Assembly (NCBI GenBank): GCA_030549495.1
Contig: JAUIRK010000775.1
Location: 124,001 to 188,000, forward strand
DNA length: 64,000 nt
Direction: 5' to 3'
DNA from: Nectonema munidae
Lineage: Eukaryota; Nematomorpha; Nectonematoida; Nectonematidae
Positions 33,601-45,600 of the stretch are shown in pieces; position 1 is the first letter of the stretch, and every line of letters starts with the position of its first letter. The notes under the pieces are model-generated. The model made no database searches. It was not told the origin of the DNA and saw only the letters and a list, made by a program, of their open reading frames with translations. Position numbers and translations under genes: made by a program.

Positions 33601-36600
33601 ACACTGCTATATTATATGATATTAAACGTTTATCTCTTGGCCAATAAGAATCACGATGACCAATAAAGATAAAGCATAGCCAATAAAGGTAAAGGTACCA
33701 TGGAGTGTTTGTTTTCACCGAGAATGCACAATTACGCCGCTTGTATCGAACTATGAGCAAAGGAGGCTTGATGCTGTATTCAACCCAAGACATTGATCAA
33801 TCGAAACCCAGTATCTAACCAACCTTACTCACGCTCCCAACCTTAACTAAAAAAATTAACCTTAAAAAATTTGAAGTCAGTTTTATTCAACTTAAAAAAG
33901 TTAAATAGAATATTAAACTAAGAATGCAATATGAAAATATAAATTTATCTCTTGAAATGTATCAGAATCTAAGGGTCTCCGAAGTATTTTTGAACCAAAA
34001 AGGTTTCAATGCGTAAAAAACTTTGGGAAACATTGCTATAACCTAATCAAGCTTTTAGTGGTAATTTTGATAAAATATTCACGACTAAATATAAAATTGA
34101 GCCTGGTGTGTTGTTATATCCAAAGCTTAAACGCACTCTCACTCATGAAGTTTCCAAGTTCATAAAACAGCAAAAAAAATTCGAATTTGTTTATCAACTA
34201 CGATTATACTGTATTTTACAAAAAAATGTATAAATAAATAATTATAATTAATAATGAAATATATTTTTCTACTCCAGACAATTTTTTCTTCCTTTCTTTA
34301 TGCTCATTTTTTGTCTACAAAACTTATAAAATCTATGTCTTCATACACCAATTTCAATAGTATTATTTATGCATCTTAAATTTATTTAACTTTACTTACA
34401 TTTTAAAGGAAGAAAGAAATTTATTGCTTGACAAACAAAGAGAATTATAAAAACCTTATTTTCCACCAAATCATTTACTATTACCTTAATTAAATGAAAT
34501 ATATATAACAGAATATCGTGAAAGCTTTGTTTATGTAAGGTTGTTCAAGAATATGAAAGAGCTGTCATTTTCAGATTGGGAAGGTTGTTGGGTGGAAAAG
34601 CCAAAGGACCAGGTAAGTTTTCATATGTCAATTTTTTTGCAATTAGCCTTTTGATGACAAGAATTGAAGACCAATCATCTGTTTTCTTTTTCAATTTATT
34701 ATATTTAAAGTAAAGGTTTCTTATTTCTTGGAAGGCTGGTGGGATACTATTCCTCAAAGTGTTAAGTATATGTTACTGATAAAAACAACTAGGCATTCCT
34801 TTTAATTTTAAGATTATTCATGTGTTATGCGAAACATAGTTTAAAATTTTTTATGATTCAAGAGCATAGGTCAAAACTCTTGAGATATCACAAGTTTAAT
34901 AAAAGTAAAACCATCAAGAAATAAATCATTTTTAATCCAGGTTTTTCTAATTGAATTGGTAATTTTTCCTAAATTTTTATCTTCAATACTTCCTTGTTAC
35001 AGAGGCTATTTCGACGCTCATTTCTAAGACTTGCTGGAGCAGAGTGCTTACTCGAATGCTCCTCGCTCACCAATCTTCATTTTGAGCTAAGAACTATAAT
35101 AATTTTAGGAGAGTTGCGTATTTGAATTCAATTTCCTTACTACTCGAAGCGTCATTCTACCCAGTTCATTACGGCGCGTAAACTTTCTAATTGTGAAATG
35201 TGATGATATAATAAAGAACTGAAAACATCTTTAAAGATGATAAGTAAAATTTGTTTTAATATTCCTAAGTGCCCATTTGAACTTGAAGTCTATAAAAAAT
35301 ATTAATTTAGAGAAAATGTATAAGTTCATCTTTAAAAGTGATTTCAAAATAAAACAATTTTAGTAAAAATTTTTTTATCTTTTTTTAAATTCTATTGTAA
35401 ATAAAAAAAAGTAAAATAGAACTTAAAATGATAAACCAGATTAACTGAGCGATCTTATTTATTGTGGCTACCATCAGCACATTTAGGCAGATGGCTCGCT
35501 AAAGTATTTATCTTAAAAATTGGAAAAATTGAAATTGATGTGAATTCAACTAAATTGCTTCATAAGAGGTGAGGGTGTTAAGATCAAGATAACTTTTTTT
35601 CGATTTAAGTAAGTATTTGTTTCAAAAGTTTTAAGTTATACAGGAAATATTACAAGAAATGTAGAACATTCAAAAATAAAATAAAACCACAAATTATTGC
35701 TTGAGGAAAAGAAACAAAGTCACAGCTTGCTATTCATTCCAACTTTAATTAAAGTTAGCTTATTATTTCAGTTATTTTTAGACGTACAGATTAGCTGAGT
35801 TTTTTTATAAAAAAAAATAGAGAAGTTTAACTCTTTGAGGACCATAATTTTGAAGACTAATCTTCGACTTTTTTTCAATGGGTTTTTATATTTTTTAAGT
35901 AGACGATTATTATTTTCTGTTACACGTGTGTCATACTGATCCTCAAAGGGTTAAAATTGTCTTTGACTTCATTAGGACCTGGCATATCAAGTTTAGCGTC
36001 AAAGCTAACTTTACACTTTTCATTTTTAAGAAGCTAAGTGCTGCTTAGAATTTTACATTTGCTTTGGTCTTGGCATACACTCCTGAATTAATTATACTTT
36101 ACCACGAATACATTTCTCTTCTCTAAAAAAAATTTAGACCTATTTCGTGAGATTTTTTTTACATTTTTGAAGTTAAATTTTTTAATATTTTTGTACTTTT
36201 TTCTAATTTACTCTGAAAACTAAAAGTGAGGTATATATAACAATTTTAGCTAACTTTGTTTTTGTAATATCAAGAATCTAATCTTCGATCATTTTTCAAT
36301 TCAGTTTGTGAATTAAATGTTATGCATTTTTCGAATGCCATTTTTGAAGATAAAATTAAGGTGCTAAAACCTTGACTTACACAACTGTATTTATGTCTTT
36401 AAGTCATATTTGTATTGAAAGTGTTATTTCAAAAAGTTCATCGCAGTTGGAAAAAAACTGAAAAATTATTGCTACATATATACGTATTGAATTGATGTCA
36501 TTTTTGTTCTGTTAATGATGGCATGATGTTTCTATTATTTTACATAGTGTAAAATTACTTAATATCAATGTCAAATGTTTACTTTCATCAACTGCTCTAT

Positions 36601-39600
36601 TTCTATTCATGCATTAGTTTATATACCTTGAAATTATAAAATTTCTATCAAAAGTACCTATATCAGGTAACGCTGTCGAGAAAATCGTTAGAATTACAGT
36701 TGTATCCATTTTTGCTGTGAATTCATTTCTGAAGCAATTTTTTACATAACTTTGAACATTTGTTTAAAATTTTGACTTATAAATTTTACATATTTTTTAA
36801 AAAGTATTAATAAATGATTGATTGATTAACATTTTTTGCCAAATAGAATAGGTGCAAAAAATGGGTTTGGTACGATTGGTCCAACGACTATTGATCTAAT
36901 GCGAATTGGTTCAATGCGAATTTGTCTAATAGACCAATTCGTCTAATAGAGATATTGATTTAATGAGGTTTGGTCTAAAATTCATTAAAAAAAAGGTAGT
37001 ATAAAAATAAAATTAAAAATTGTAATACTTTATTTCATAAAAAGACAGAAAAAAATTTAGAATTATGAGCCATCGCTCATAGAAAATCTAGAATGTCAAT
37101 ATTGTCTTTTGCATTAAAACCGACCAAAATTCTCCCTTCACGTTGTGTCTTTTTTCTTTAGTTCAATGTTAGAGACTCTCCTTGAATAATCTGTTCAATC
37201 AGGTCTTCCACATTTTTTCCTCTTTTTGCAGTTCTTTAATAAATCGCCCAGAGTGTCTACCATTTTTATCCCCAATACCTGATTCCGTCACGAAAAATCG
37301 CTCAACAGAGGGCTTTTTTTGGTACATATTTGTAATCAATAAAGCATCCAAATTAGCTGCTTCTACTTGTCCCTTTCGCAATCTGCTTATTACTTTTTTG
37401 AGAGCTACATTGTTTCCAACATAAGGTACAATAGAGGAATCCACTTAAACATACATCTTGAATTATTTGCCAAGGTTTGTCGGTTTCAAAGGCCCTTTGT
37501 TTGATTGTATTACGATATTTCACAGCACCAATTTGACTTCAGCAGATCCACAAGTATGATCACTTTCTCGCGTTAGAATATGATAATGTTCACAATAAGT
37601 TACTGCAATTTCTTTACAATTTACATGATCGGTTTTCGCATCTCCAATAAAATGTTTCTCTATTAGTTGTTTTTTCAACTTTTTCTTTGTTCGCAGTGTA
37701 AACAAATATTCATTTACAATAAGCTTTTCCTTTCCTCTTCGGGAATTGAAAATTTAACATATAAGGCGCTCCATGAGAAGAAAGATAAATGGAAAATGTA
37801 AAAGTAAATATGAAATATAGGTTTGAACATTAGATCACGCATTGTTGTAAAAGTAATTCATATAAAGATGATACTCATCAATTTATTAGTTTGCCAGGCA
37901 AGCAACTTAATTAAATTAACAATTCAAATAACAATGCCTGTTCTTAAGACAAAAATGAAACAAATTGGTTCAATAGACCTATAGACATTAAGTCCAAATT
38001 TTAGAAAAAATGTTTCAAACTAATTTTAGCACTAACCCTAACATTAAACCAATTTTAGACCAAATGGTATTAGACTAATTAATCATCGTTGGATCAATCG
38101 TGCCTTTGGACAAATTCATTTTATACCAATCGACAAAAATAGATTCAGAAAATAGATAAAGATAATAAGGGGCATTTTAAATATAAAAGATTACTGCAAT
38201 GTAGGTTTCATTAATTTATTCAACCTAAAAAATTGAGATGAGTTTAGCCCACCACCAAAACCCATTAAAATGGATTTTGGCCAAAAATTCGTTTATCGTG
38301 AAAAAGCCCTCTATTTTTTACCTGGATATTTTAATTTCAGGTAATAAAATAGGATCTTGCAATGAAATATTTTATTATATAATTGAATTGTTTATATGTT
38401 ATGAGGGACATATTTACCTCAAATTGTTAAGTAAAAATGTTAGTTTAGTTTGTCCTTTTTTCATCTGAAGCTATTTTATATTTTTTAAAAGGAATTTTCC
38501 AAATATTTTTGAGAGTTTATGTCTGAGCTTTTTATGTAAATAATACTAACGGATAACAAAAATCAAGATGATTATAATTAGAATAAGAGATGGATGATGT
38601 ATATCATGGATGCACAAAATTTTATTAATTTTATTGAATATTCATAAAAATCCTTTTATTATTATTTTTATTATATTATCATCAATCAATGAGAGCATCA
38701 AATCATGCATAAGCAAATTCCACATTATGTCACTTTGCTGCAACTCATCTTTTGGTATATAAAATACACTACCAGTCCTCTATGCATAAAGTTCTATCTC
38801 AATAGTCTGTGAAAAAAATATGGCATTAAAATTATGCAAGCATCGCGCTGCTAAAATTCTTTGAGGACAAATTGTTTGCTTTCTTTTTCAATCGAATAAA
38901 AAGCAAATAATTTTAATTTCTCGGGAAGCTTGTGTCACACTGATTCTGAAAGCCAGATTATCACTAAAAATAAGTCATAAAGTTTATACGCTCCATATAT
39001 TCAGTATTTTTCTCGTATAGAGTAATTAGATTGTTTTGTATATATTAAAAAAGTTTTTCCAAACGACAAAAAATGGGGTAACTTTTTTCCTGGTATTTGC
39101 TACTAAAGCTTTCCTAAGGCAATCATAATCCCCATACATCCCCTAATCGTTGATACTCCCTTTTTTATTATCAATTTTCATTTCTCAAGGTATGTTCTTT
39201 ATACTGCCTTGCATTGAAAGCTACACGAAAATTGACTTAAGAACAGTGACTTTCGATATCCCTCCACAAGAAGTAAGAATTATATCTCATTTCTTCATCA
39301 CCCTCCATTCCATTTTACTTCATCATCTCTTCTTTCTATCTCAGCACTGCGCACATTTTATCTAAATGATTTCCTAATGATGTCTATTGATATGTGTACA
39401 TATGGATTACCACAAAGAAAAATGAGTTCGGGTGGGGAGTCGGAGGAAAAAAATCTGAATTCCGACTCTCACTCCAAATACTTAAAAAGCAAAATAAGTC
39501 GGACGCCAACTTTTCGCTTCCGACTTCGACCAAAGAAGCGTCCGCCCATACGCTTACAAAAATATGATAAAAAAATCCTAAAAAATGATTTTTTAATACT

Positions 39601-42600
39601 TAAAAAAGGACTCAGAATTTTATTAGATACCTGTTCAGATTCCTATCTCTTTGAATTTTCCGACTCTCCAACCCAACTTAAATAGACGTTTATTTAATTT
39701 TCAGCTTATTTATATGCGAGAATGCTTATTCACATGGGTATGTTGAAGAAAAAATAGATGTGAATGAAAATAGAAATGAAAATAAGACACATTTTTTGAG
39801 ACTTGGAAAAATTCCAGATAAGAAAAAGCAAGAACTTGAGTCAAAATACTTTGCTTTCATTTCTAAATCGTTTTTGATCTTTAAAATATTCCAAACTCAA
39901 AAGAAGATTCTTTAATTTGTATAGTATATCAGATAAGTTTTTGGAAAGTGCATAACCATTTGTTCCAAAAGGGAAATTCATAAACGACGTGACTTATACG
40001 ATATGATGCGCTTGTCGTGGCTGACTATTCGGTTCTTTTGATAAACATCGATTTTTGATTTTTCACTTTAGATTTTAGCTGTTTTATCTTTACTTTACTC
40101 AATTTACTATTTTTTCAGAAAAAGAGCTTCATTACTTTTGTGATTTGTGATAAAATGTCTTTCAATATTATACTTTTTTCGATGAGGTATTTGTACATTG
40201 CAAATCAAACAAACACAGGCAGAGTTTGGAAAGATAAAAAAGAAGTCTTCTTTCCATTCTTTTTTGAAATTGTATAATTTAATGCCTTTATTACCTACTT
40301 TGCTCTTAATTTATTCAACTCAAAATTTTATATTATCTCTAATACACAAATTCAACATGAAAAATTTTAAAAAGTCAAAACATCAATTTTATCTTCTTAA
40401 GCTTTCTTTACTTTAGAGATCTAAAGTAATCTTCATTAATTCTACTTGATCTTATTTTTTAATGAGGATTCCTAATCCTGAACATTTTGGCTTATATTAT
40501 TAGTTAAACAGCAGCTATTTTATAGTTTTTTTGTTTATTTTTTTAAAAAATTTATTTTATTTCAATGAAAACCGAAGAAATAAACATTTTAAAAACGAAA
40601 AATATTTTCATCGTTCACAAATGATATCCAACATATAAAAAAAATAGTTGACATCATTTGTGAACGCTCCCACTTTACGTTTAATTCAAGCAAATATATG
40701 TTATATAAAACTGCTTATTCTATCAAAACAAATAATTTGATGTTAAATATTTAAGTACAGTCAACTAATAAATCAGACAAACATTTATAAAAAGTGATTA
40801 TTTACAAATAAAAGATTGCAATACCTTTGAACAAAGAAAAAATTGACAAAAATATTTTATCTGCAAAGCAATAAGTAGAGTTTCCACAAGAAACTCACTA
40901 ATCGTATAATAATTACGGTAGACACTCGTGTTTATTCCTCATCCCAATTAGCAGGTTATTATTTTCAGGAACATACCCAGTATGTGTGGATTATAATCCA
41001 CACCACAACTTTAGATCACAAGATTCAAAAATTAACTAAAAATGGAAATAGTTTTGAAAGGATTAATCTAGACCATTTTACTCCTACATTACCTTTTTTT
41101 AATTCTAAATTGTCTTTTTTTATTTTAAATCGTCTTTTTTTTAATTCTAAATTGTCTTTTTTAAGTTTTAAAATGTCTTCTTTTTTAATTCTAAACGCTC
41201 TTTCTAAAATTCAAAATAAAATTGGAAAAAAGACAAAGTTGGATTGGAAAAGACTATTTAGATTTGAAAAAAGACAAATTAGAATTGGAAAGACAATTTC
41301 GAACTAAAAAAAGGTATATATGCGTTGTCACACATTTTTCTAATTCAACATTTTTTTCTTGAGTTAAATTTTGTTTAACCCGCTCTCGCGTTTTTAGTCA
41401 ATTAATTCTGGTAAAAAGGGGCGGGTGGATTAAACGCGAGTGTTTGCGTAAAATTTTTATTTTTACTGCTACTAATACTACTACGATATTATTCTAACTA
41501 TATGCATACCAGTTGTATATACCATTTTTAGTTTTGTTACACCCTTTTGCAATTCCGTTACATCCTTTTGCTATTCAATTACACCTTTTTGCAATTCAAT
41601 TACATCTTTTTGTATTTCTTATTAATTAATATGCTTATTTAATTAATTTGTATTGATATTTACAATATTTTCATACTTTTTTGTTATTATTTTATTGTTA
41701 AAGTGTATTTTTTCTAAATATTTAGAGTCCACGAACCTAATTAAAGCAGATTTAAAAAAAATTTGTTTATAATTATTATCTTTTAATTTTCTATCTAAAC
41801 AATATTTTAATTTCTTATGTAAAATTAGTCGAATTTTATTTTATTATTATAATTTTTTAAAATATATTTAGTTTTAGTATTTTTTTTATTTTAAACAAAT
41901 TTTTTCAAATTCTCAACTTTCAGAGAAAACTTTATGCCAGTCTTAAAAAGCATCCTTTTTAACCGGTTATCGACCACAGCCGACATATGTCGACTTTACA
42001 AAAATAAAATCGTCTTCGTTTATCAATGCTCTTTAATACAAATCTTCTGCTTTACATTAGATATCGTCTGATTATTCTGGTCGTTAACAGGTTAACATAT
42101 TTATCTTGCAGATACAATAGTAAAAATATTTCCATTTTTTCTACAGCACTTTGTCTGACACCATGTTTTTTTGAAAAAAATTTTGGAACATTTTTTAGAT
42201 TCCTTAAATTCTTATGTTTTATACCTCATTTCAAAGGGAATTTTATATTGATTACAAAAATGTAATAATTTTTGACACTTTAAAACATTTTTAAAATTAA
42301 AAGTATAAAAAATATAAATCAAAAGTTAAAATAAATTTATTTAAACGAATTCATGACAAAGTAATGCTTTTTGAATGTTTCTTGATACGTGAGAAAAATA
42401 ATTTAGACAATCGTTTGCATTGATTGCTTTAATAGATATTTCAATAACCTGAGATATATTTTTTTTCTCCATTTAGTTTACCAAAGAGACTTTTAGCGTT
42501 GTTTTTAATCTTTGAAAATGCATATTTGATTGTAAGATGTGGCTCGAATTTTTCATCACCAATGATTTTATAGTGAAGAATCTTTTCATTATTCATAGCA

Positions 42601-45600
42601 GCAATGAGTCTAATATTTCTTCCTAAATAATTTATTAAATTGAATAAGTTTTTAAAAATTTAAAATATAAAAATATACCTTTTATAGTTGGCACAATGAC
42701 ATTACATCCTCCCATCTTTGACCTTCCATTAAACCTTCTTATATTAAGATTAAACCCAGTTTGATCAGTGTACATAATTTTTTTCCTTCTTGAGGATAAT
42801 AATTTACAAAGTTTTCGCAAAATTCTTTTCGTTTTTGTATTGATTCTATACTATTAACTTTAAGTTCACGTTTGGCTTTTTTAAACGTTAGTTGTAATTA
42901 ATTGCTCTTTTAATACAGTATTGACAGTTGAAATTGATAAAGATCATTTTTTTTATTTTTTAACAACTCTGTTATTTCTTGCAAAGTTATCTGTGGATTG
43001 TTTGAAACAAGTTGTTAAATAAATTTTTCATGATTAGATAAAATTTTCTCATACCTTTTTCCAACATGTTTACCCACTTCCACGACATCTGTCTTTATAG
43101 GATTGAACAATGCTCTTTGCAAAATTATAATTCAAATTTAATGTGTTTGCTGCTTCTTGGATAGTCAGGGCCGGCTTTAGGCCACTGCAACCTATGCGGC
43201 CACAGTGGGCCCCGCACTTCTCATTTTTCATTTTGATGATATATTGTATGATTTCGCTAAATGCAAGGTTCGCAAAGTAAAGTTACTTTGATCGTCATTT
43301 TATGTTAATGAAAAAGTAATAAAACAAATCCCTTTTTTTTCAAAATCTTATTTTTTTTTCTACCCACACTTGGCCCCGCGCAATCCATTTTGCATAGGGC
43401 CCCGCGAACACTGGGGTTGAGTTCCTAAAGGATGTAACCTAACTGCAAAAGGATGTAACGGAATTGCAAAAAGGTGTAACGTAACTAAACATTGTAGTAA
43501 AGTGTATATCAAAAGAAGCACGAGAACTCCCGTGAAAAAATGTATAATTACTAAAACTTTAATTTTAGTTTTGCGGTCAAAATTTTAAATACTGCTCTTT
43601 ATTTTTTGTCAAAGCTAGGTGAATATTAAACATTTTTTAGCGTGTTTGCTGACTATACTTTGCTTGACAAATAATAATCGATATATTTTTATTATATATA
43701 CATTTATTTGTATGATATAATACGCTGTATATTTTAAGTACATTTTTCAATTAATAAGACATGATAGATGTATATATTATACATTTTAAATTAATCTTAA
43801 TATAATTTATATGAAGGAGATTTAATTACGATGAAATGCTCAATGACTCAAACTTTTAATTATAGGTCTTAACGAAGGACAGTGTGACAATCTCTGTTGA
43901 TGCAGTTGTCTACTATCGAATCTATAATCCCACTATCTCAGTAGCGAACGTTGAAGATGCTCATAGGTATCTATATTTACACACACAAAGAGTCACAAAC
44001 ACACATGACGTACCACGGGAAGCATGATGGGGCACTATTTGTACGCTATACAAGTAAACATAATACGTTAGCAAACTCTTATGGGGTTGCAAAGCGCATC
44101 CCACCCTCATCGACGGGTCTACATTACATGTATACCGGATCTGTTTAAAACCTGATGCAAAATACGTAATTGTCATTTTAAGACAAATCTCTAAAAAATG
44201 TTATCACTAAAATTGGCCCCTAATTTTAAATCCATAGAACAAAAAAGTATAAGATCAAATATAGTTAAATATTTTTAAAGTGTTACTAGAACTATTAAGG
44301 GGCCCTCAAATTCAACTGCATTGGGACTCACTTCCTAGGTACGCTAATTACAACCACATTAGCATACATACAATAAAGTTAAAGGATATATTTTTTATTC
44401 TGCTTTACAAAGGCATAAAATTTTTTGGTTTTTTCATAAAGCTCTACTGTAGTTATAATTATATTAATTCCAGCTATATTTTGTTTTAAGAATTGCAAAC
44501 TTCATTTCCATTAAAATAAAAGCATTCCAAATTTGGAAATGAACGCGAATTTTGCATGGAAAACACATTAAACCTCTGCAATTATATTGATTCTATTTAA
44601 TTGTAATAATAAAGCGTGCAGCAATGTTATCATTTATCATTAGAGATATATTCCAGATCTACAAAAATTTTTACATTCTCATCCACGAATCATTTAAATT
44701 TCAACACCCGCAATTTTCAAAAAAAAATTTTTTTTTTATATATCGCAAAGTTTTTTTCAAAATTTATTGGATTTTTTACTTTATCGGAAATTTTTATGAT
44801 AGTACTTTACATTCACATCTTCTCTAATTTTTAAGAAGTATAAAACTTGCGTTTGCTTAGAATAACTATTATGATATCCGCATCCGCGGATACAATAATT
44901 TCAAAAAAGAAGTTGCTCATGAAAAGGCAGGTGGTGCGTAGTAAAATAAATAATTTATGAAGTTGCATTTCTATTAAAATATTCCAATCCTATTTATGTA
45001 TGCTAAAGTCCCTAAAGATATCATGAAATAGTGTTGCATTAGCTAGAGAGAATTGCGACAGATTCATTTGTTTAAATTTTCGCTAACTTTTGTCTAATTT
45101 TTATTATATATTTGAATAAATACTGCTAATTGTATCATTACTTCATCCCTATTCCTTTACTCCTATGAATTCTTAAAAGGAGGGGAAAACATCGAAATAT
45201 AAATAAAATCATTTTTATAATAATAAGCAGAGAGTTTGATATTGATTTTGAAGAGTGATCAAATTACTGATATTCATTATGCAATCAGCATCACCGTCTC
45301 CTCCTCCCATGAAATGACTCCAATATTGGAAAATTTGCCTCAGTCTCATCAGAATTAGCTTGTCTTTGATTATGGACAAACTTTTATTTCTTGATAATGT
45401 GTATGCTGTGATTAAAATCTGAATTTACAGTGCATAAAATATCTCTATCTTAAAGTATAATTAGTATCATTCATTTCATGAAAATTAAATAGATACGATA
45501 AAATCACATATTAATTTATATGAAATGATAATTATGAATGATGATGATATCATTATACGTTTTAATGATAGGGTCGTATTAAAGGCAAACACCATCATTC

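Larger units (their letters stand above)
30174..34539. other. Intron 2 of the stomatin-like gene (4.4 kb)
   Basis: Donor GTTTTC, acceptor TTTATGTAAG. Holds SINE copies (30377, 33690), a TTAA MITE (30655), a LINE RT fragment (31050), hAT ends (32700, 34010) and a dispersed repeat (32744). I see nothing in 31670-32690 or 32910-33680. Confidence 0.85.
34613..39189. other. Intron 3 of the stomatin-like gene (4.6 kb)
   Basis: Donor GTAAGT, acceptor CATTTCTCAAG. Contains TTAA MITEs (34643, 35827, remnant 38851) and a MULE-like element (36850-38140). I see nothing in 34770-35820, 35960-36840 or 38150-38850. Confidence 0.85.
41531..43485 (-). mobile_element. Tc1/IS630-like (DDE_3) element with iterated terminal repeats
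   Basis: Ends are TA|GTTTTGTTACACCC (41529) and GGTGTAACGTAAC|TA (43486). Each terminus is built of repeated ~21-base units. The left has GTTACACCCTTTTGCAATTC, CGTTACATCCTTTTGCTATT and two more to 41620. The right, inverted, has CGTTACACCTTTTTGCAATT, CCGTTACATCCTTTTGCAGT and TAGGTTACATCCTTT. The minus-strand transposase (42300-43160) is internally deleted. Two younger insertions sit inside: a TTAA MITE (41959-42095) and a hAT-like MITE (43166-43413). Confidence 0.85.
39273..43865. other. Intron 4 of the stomatin-like gene (4.6 kb)
   Basis: Donor GTAAGA, acceptor TTTTAATTATAG. Contains GTCGGA-rich repeat sequence (39425-39680), a hairpin (40612), an inverted array (41090) and the Tc1/IS630-like element (41531-43485). 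I see nothing in 39700-40600 or 43490-43860. Confidence 0.85.

Noticed and set aside
34574-34612. A separate 38-bp exon starting after TTTTCAG at 34574
   Set aside because: The TTCAGA there encodes the IFR of [15 protein letters not shown] in one continuous exon from 34540. Splitting it would lose the conserved EYERAVIF block.
39377-39685. 102-codon plus-strand open frame with basic residues
   Set aside because: Runs over a GTCGGA-rich repeat and shows no domain. Arg/Lys richness comes from repeat motifs.
40984-41307. 107-codon plus-strand open frame
   Set aside because: It is the translation of the self-complementary TTCTAAATTGTCTTTT array, low complexity and without a start context.
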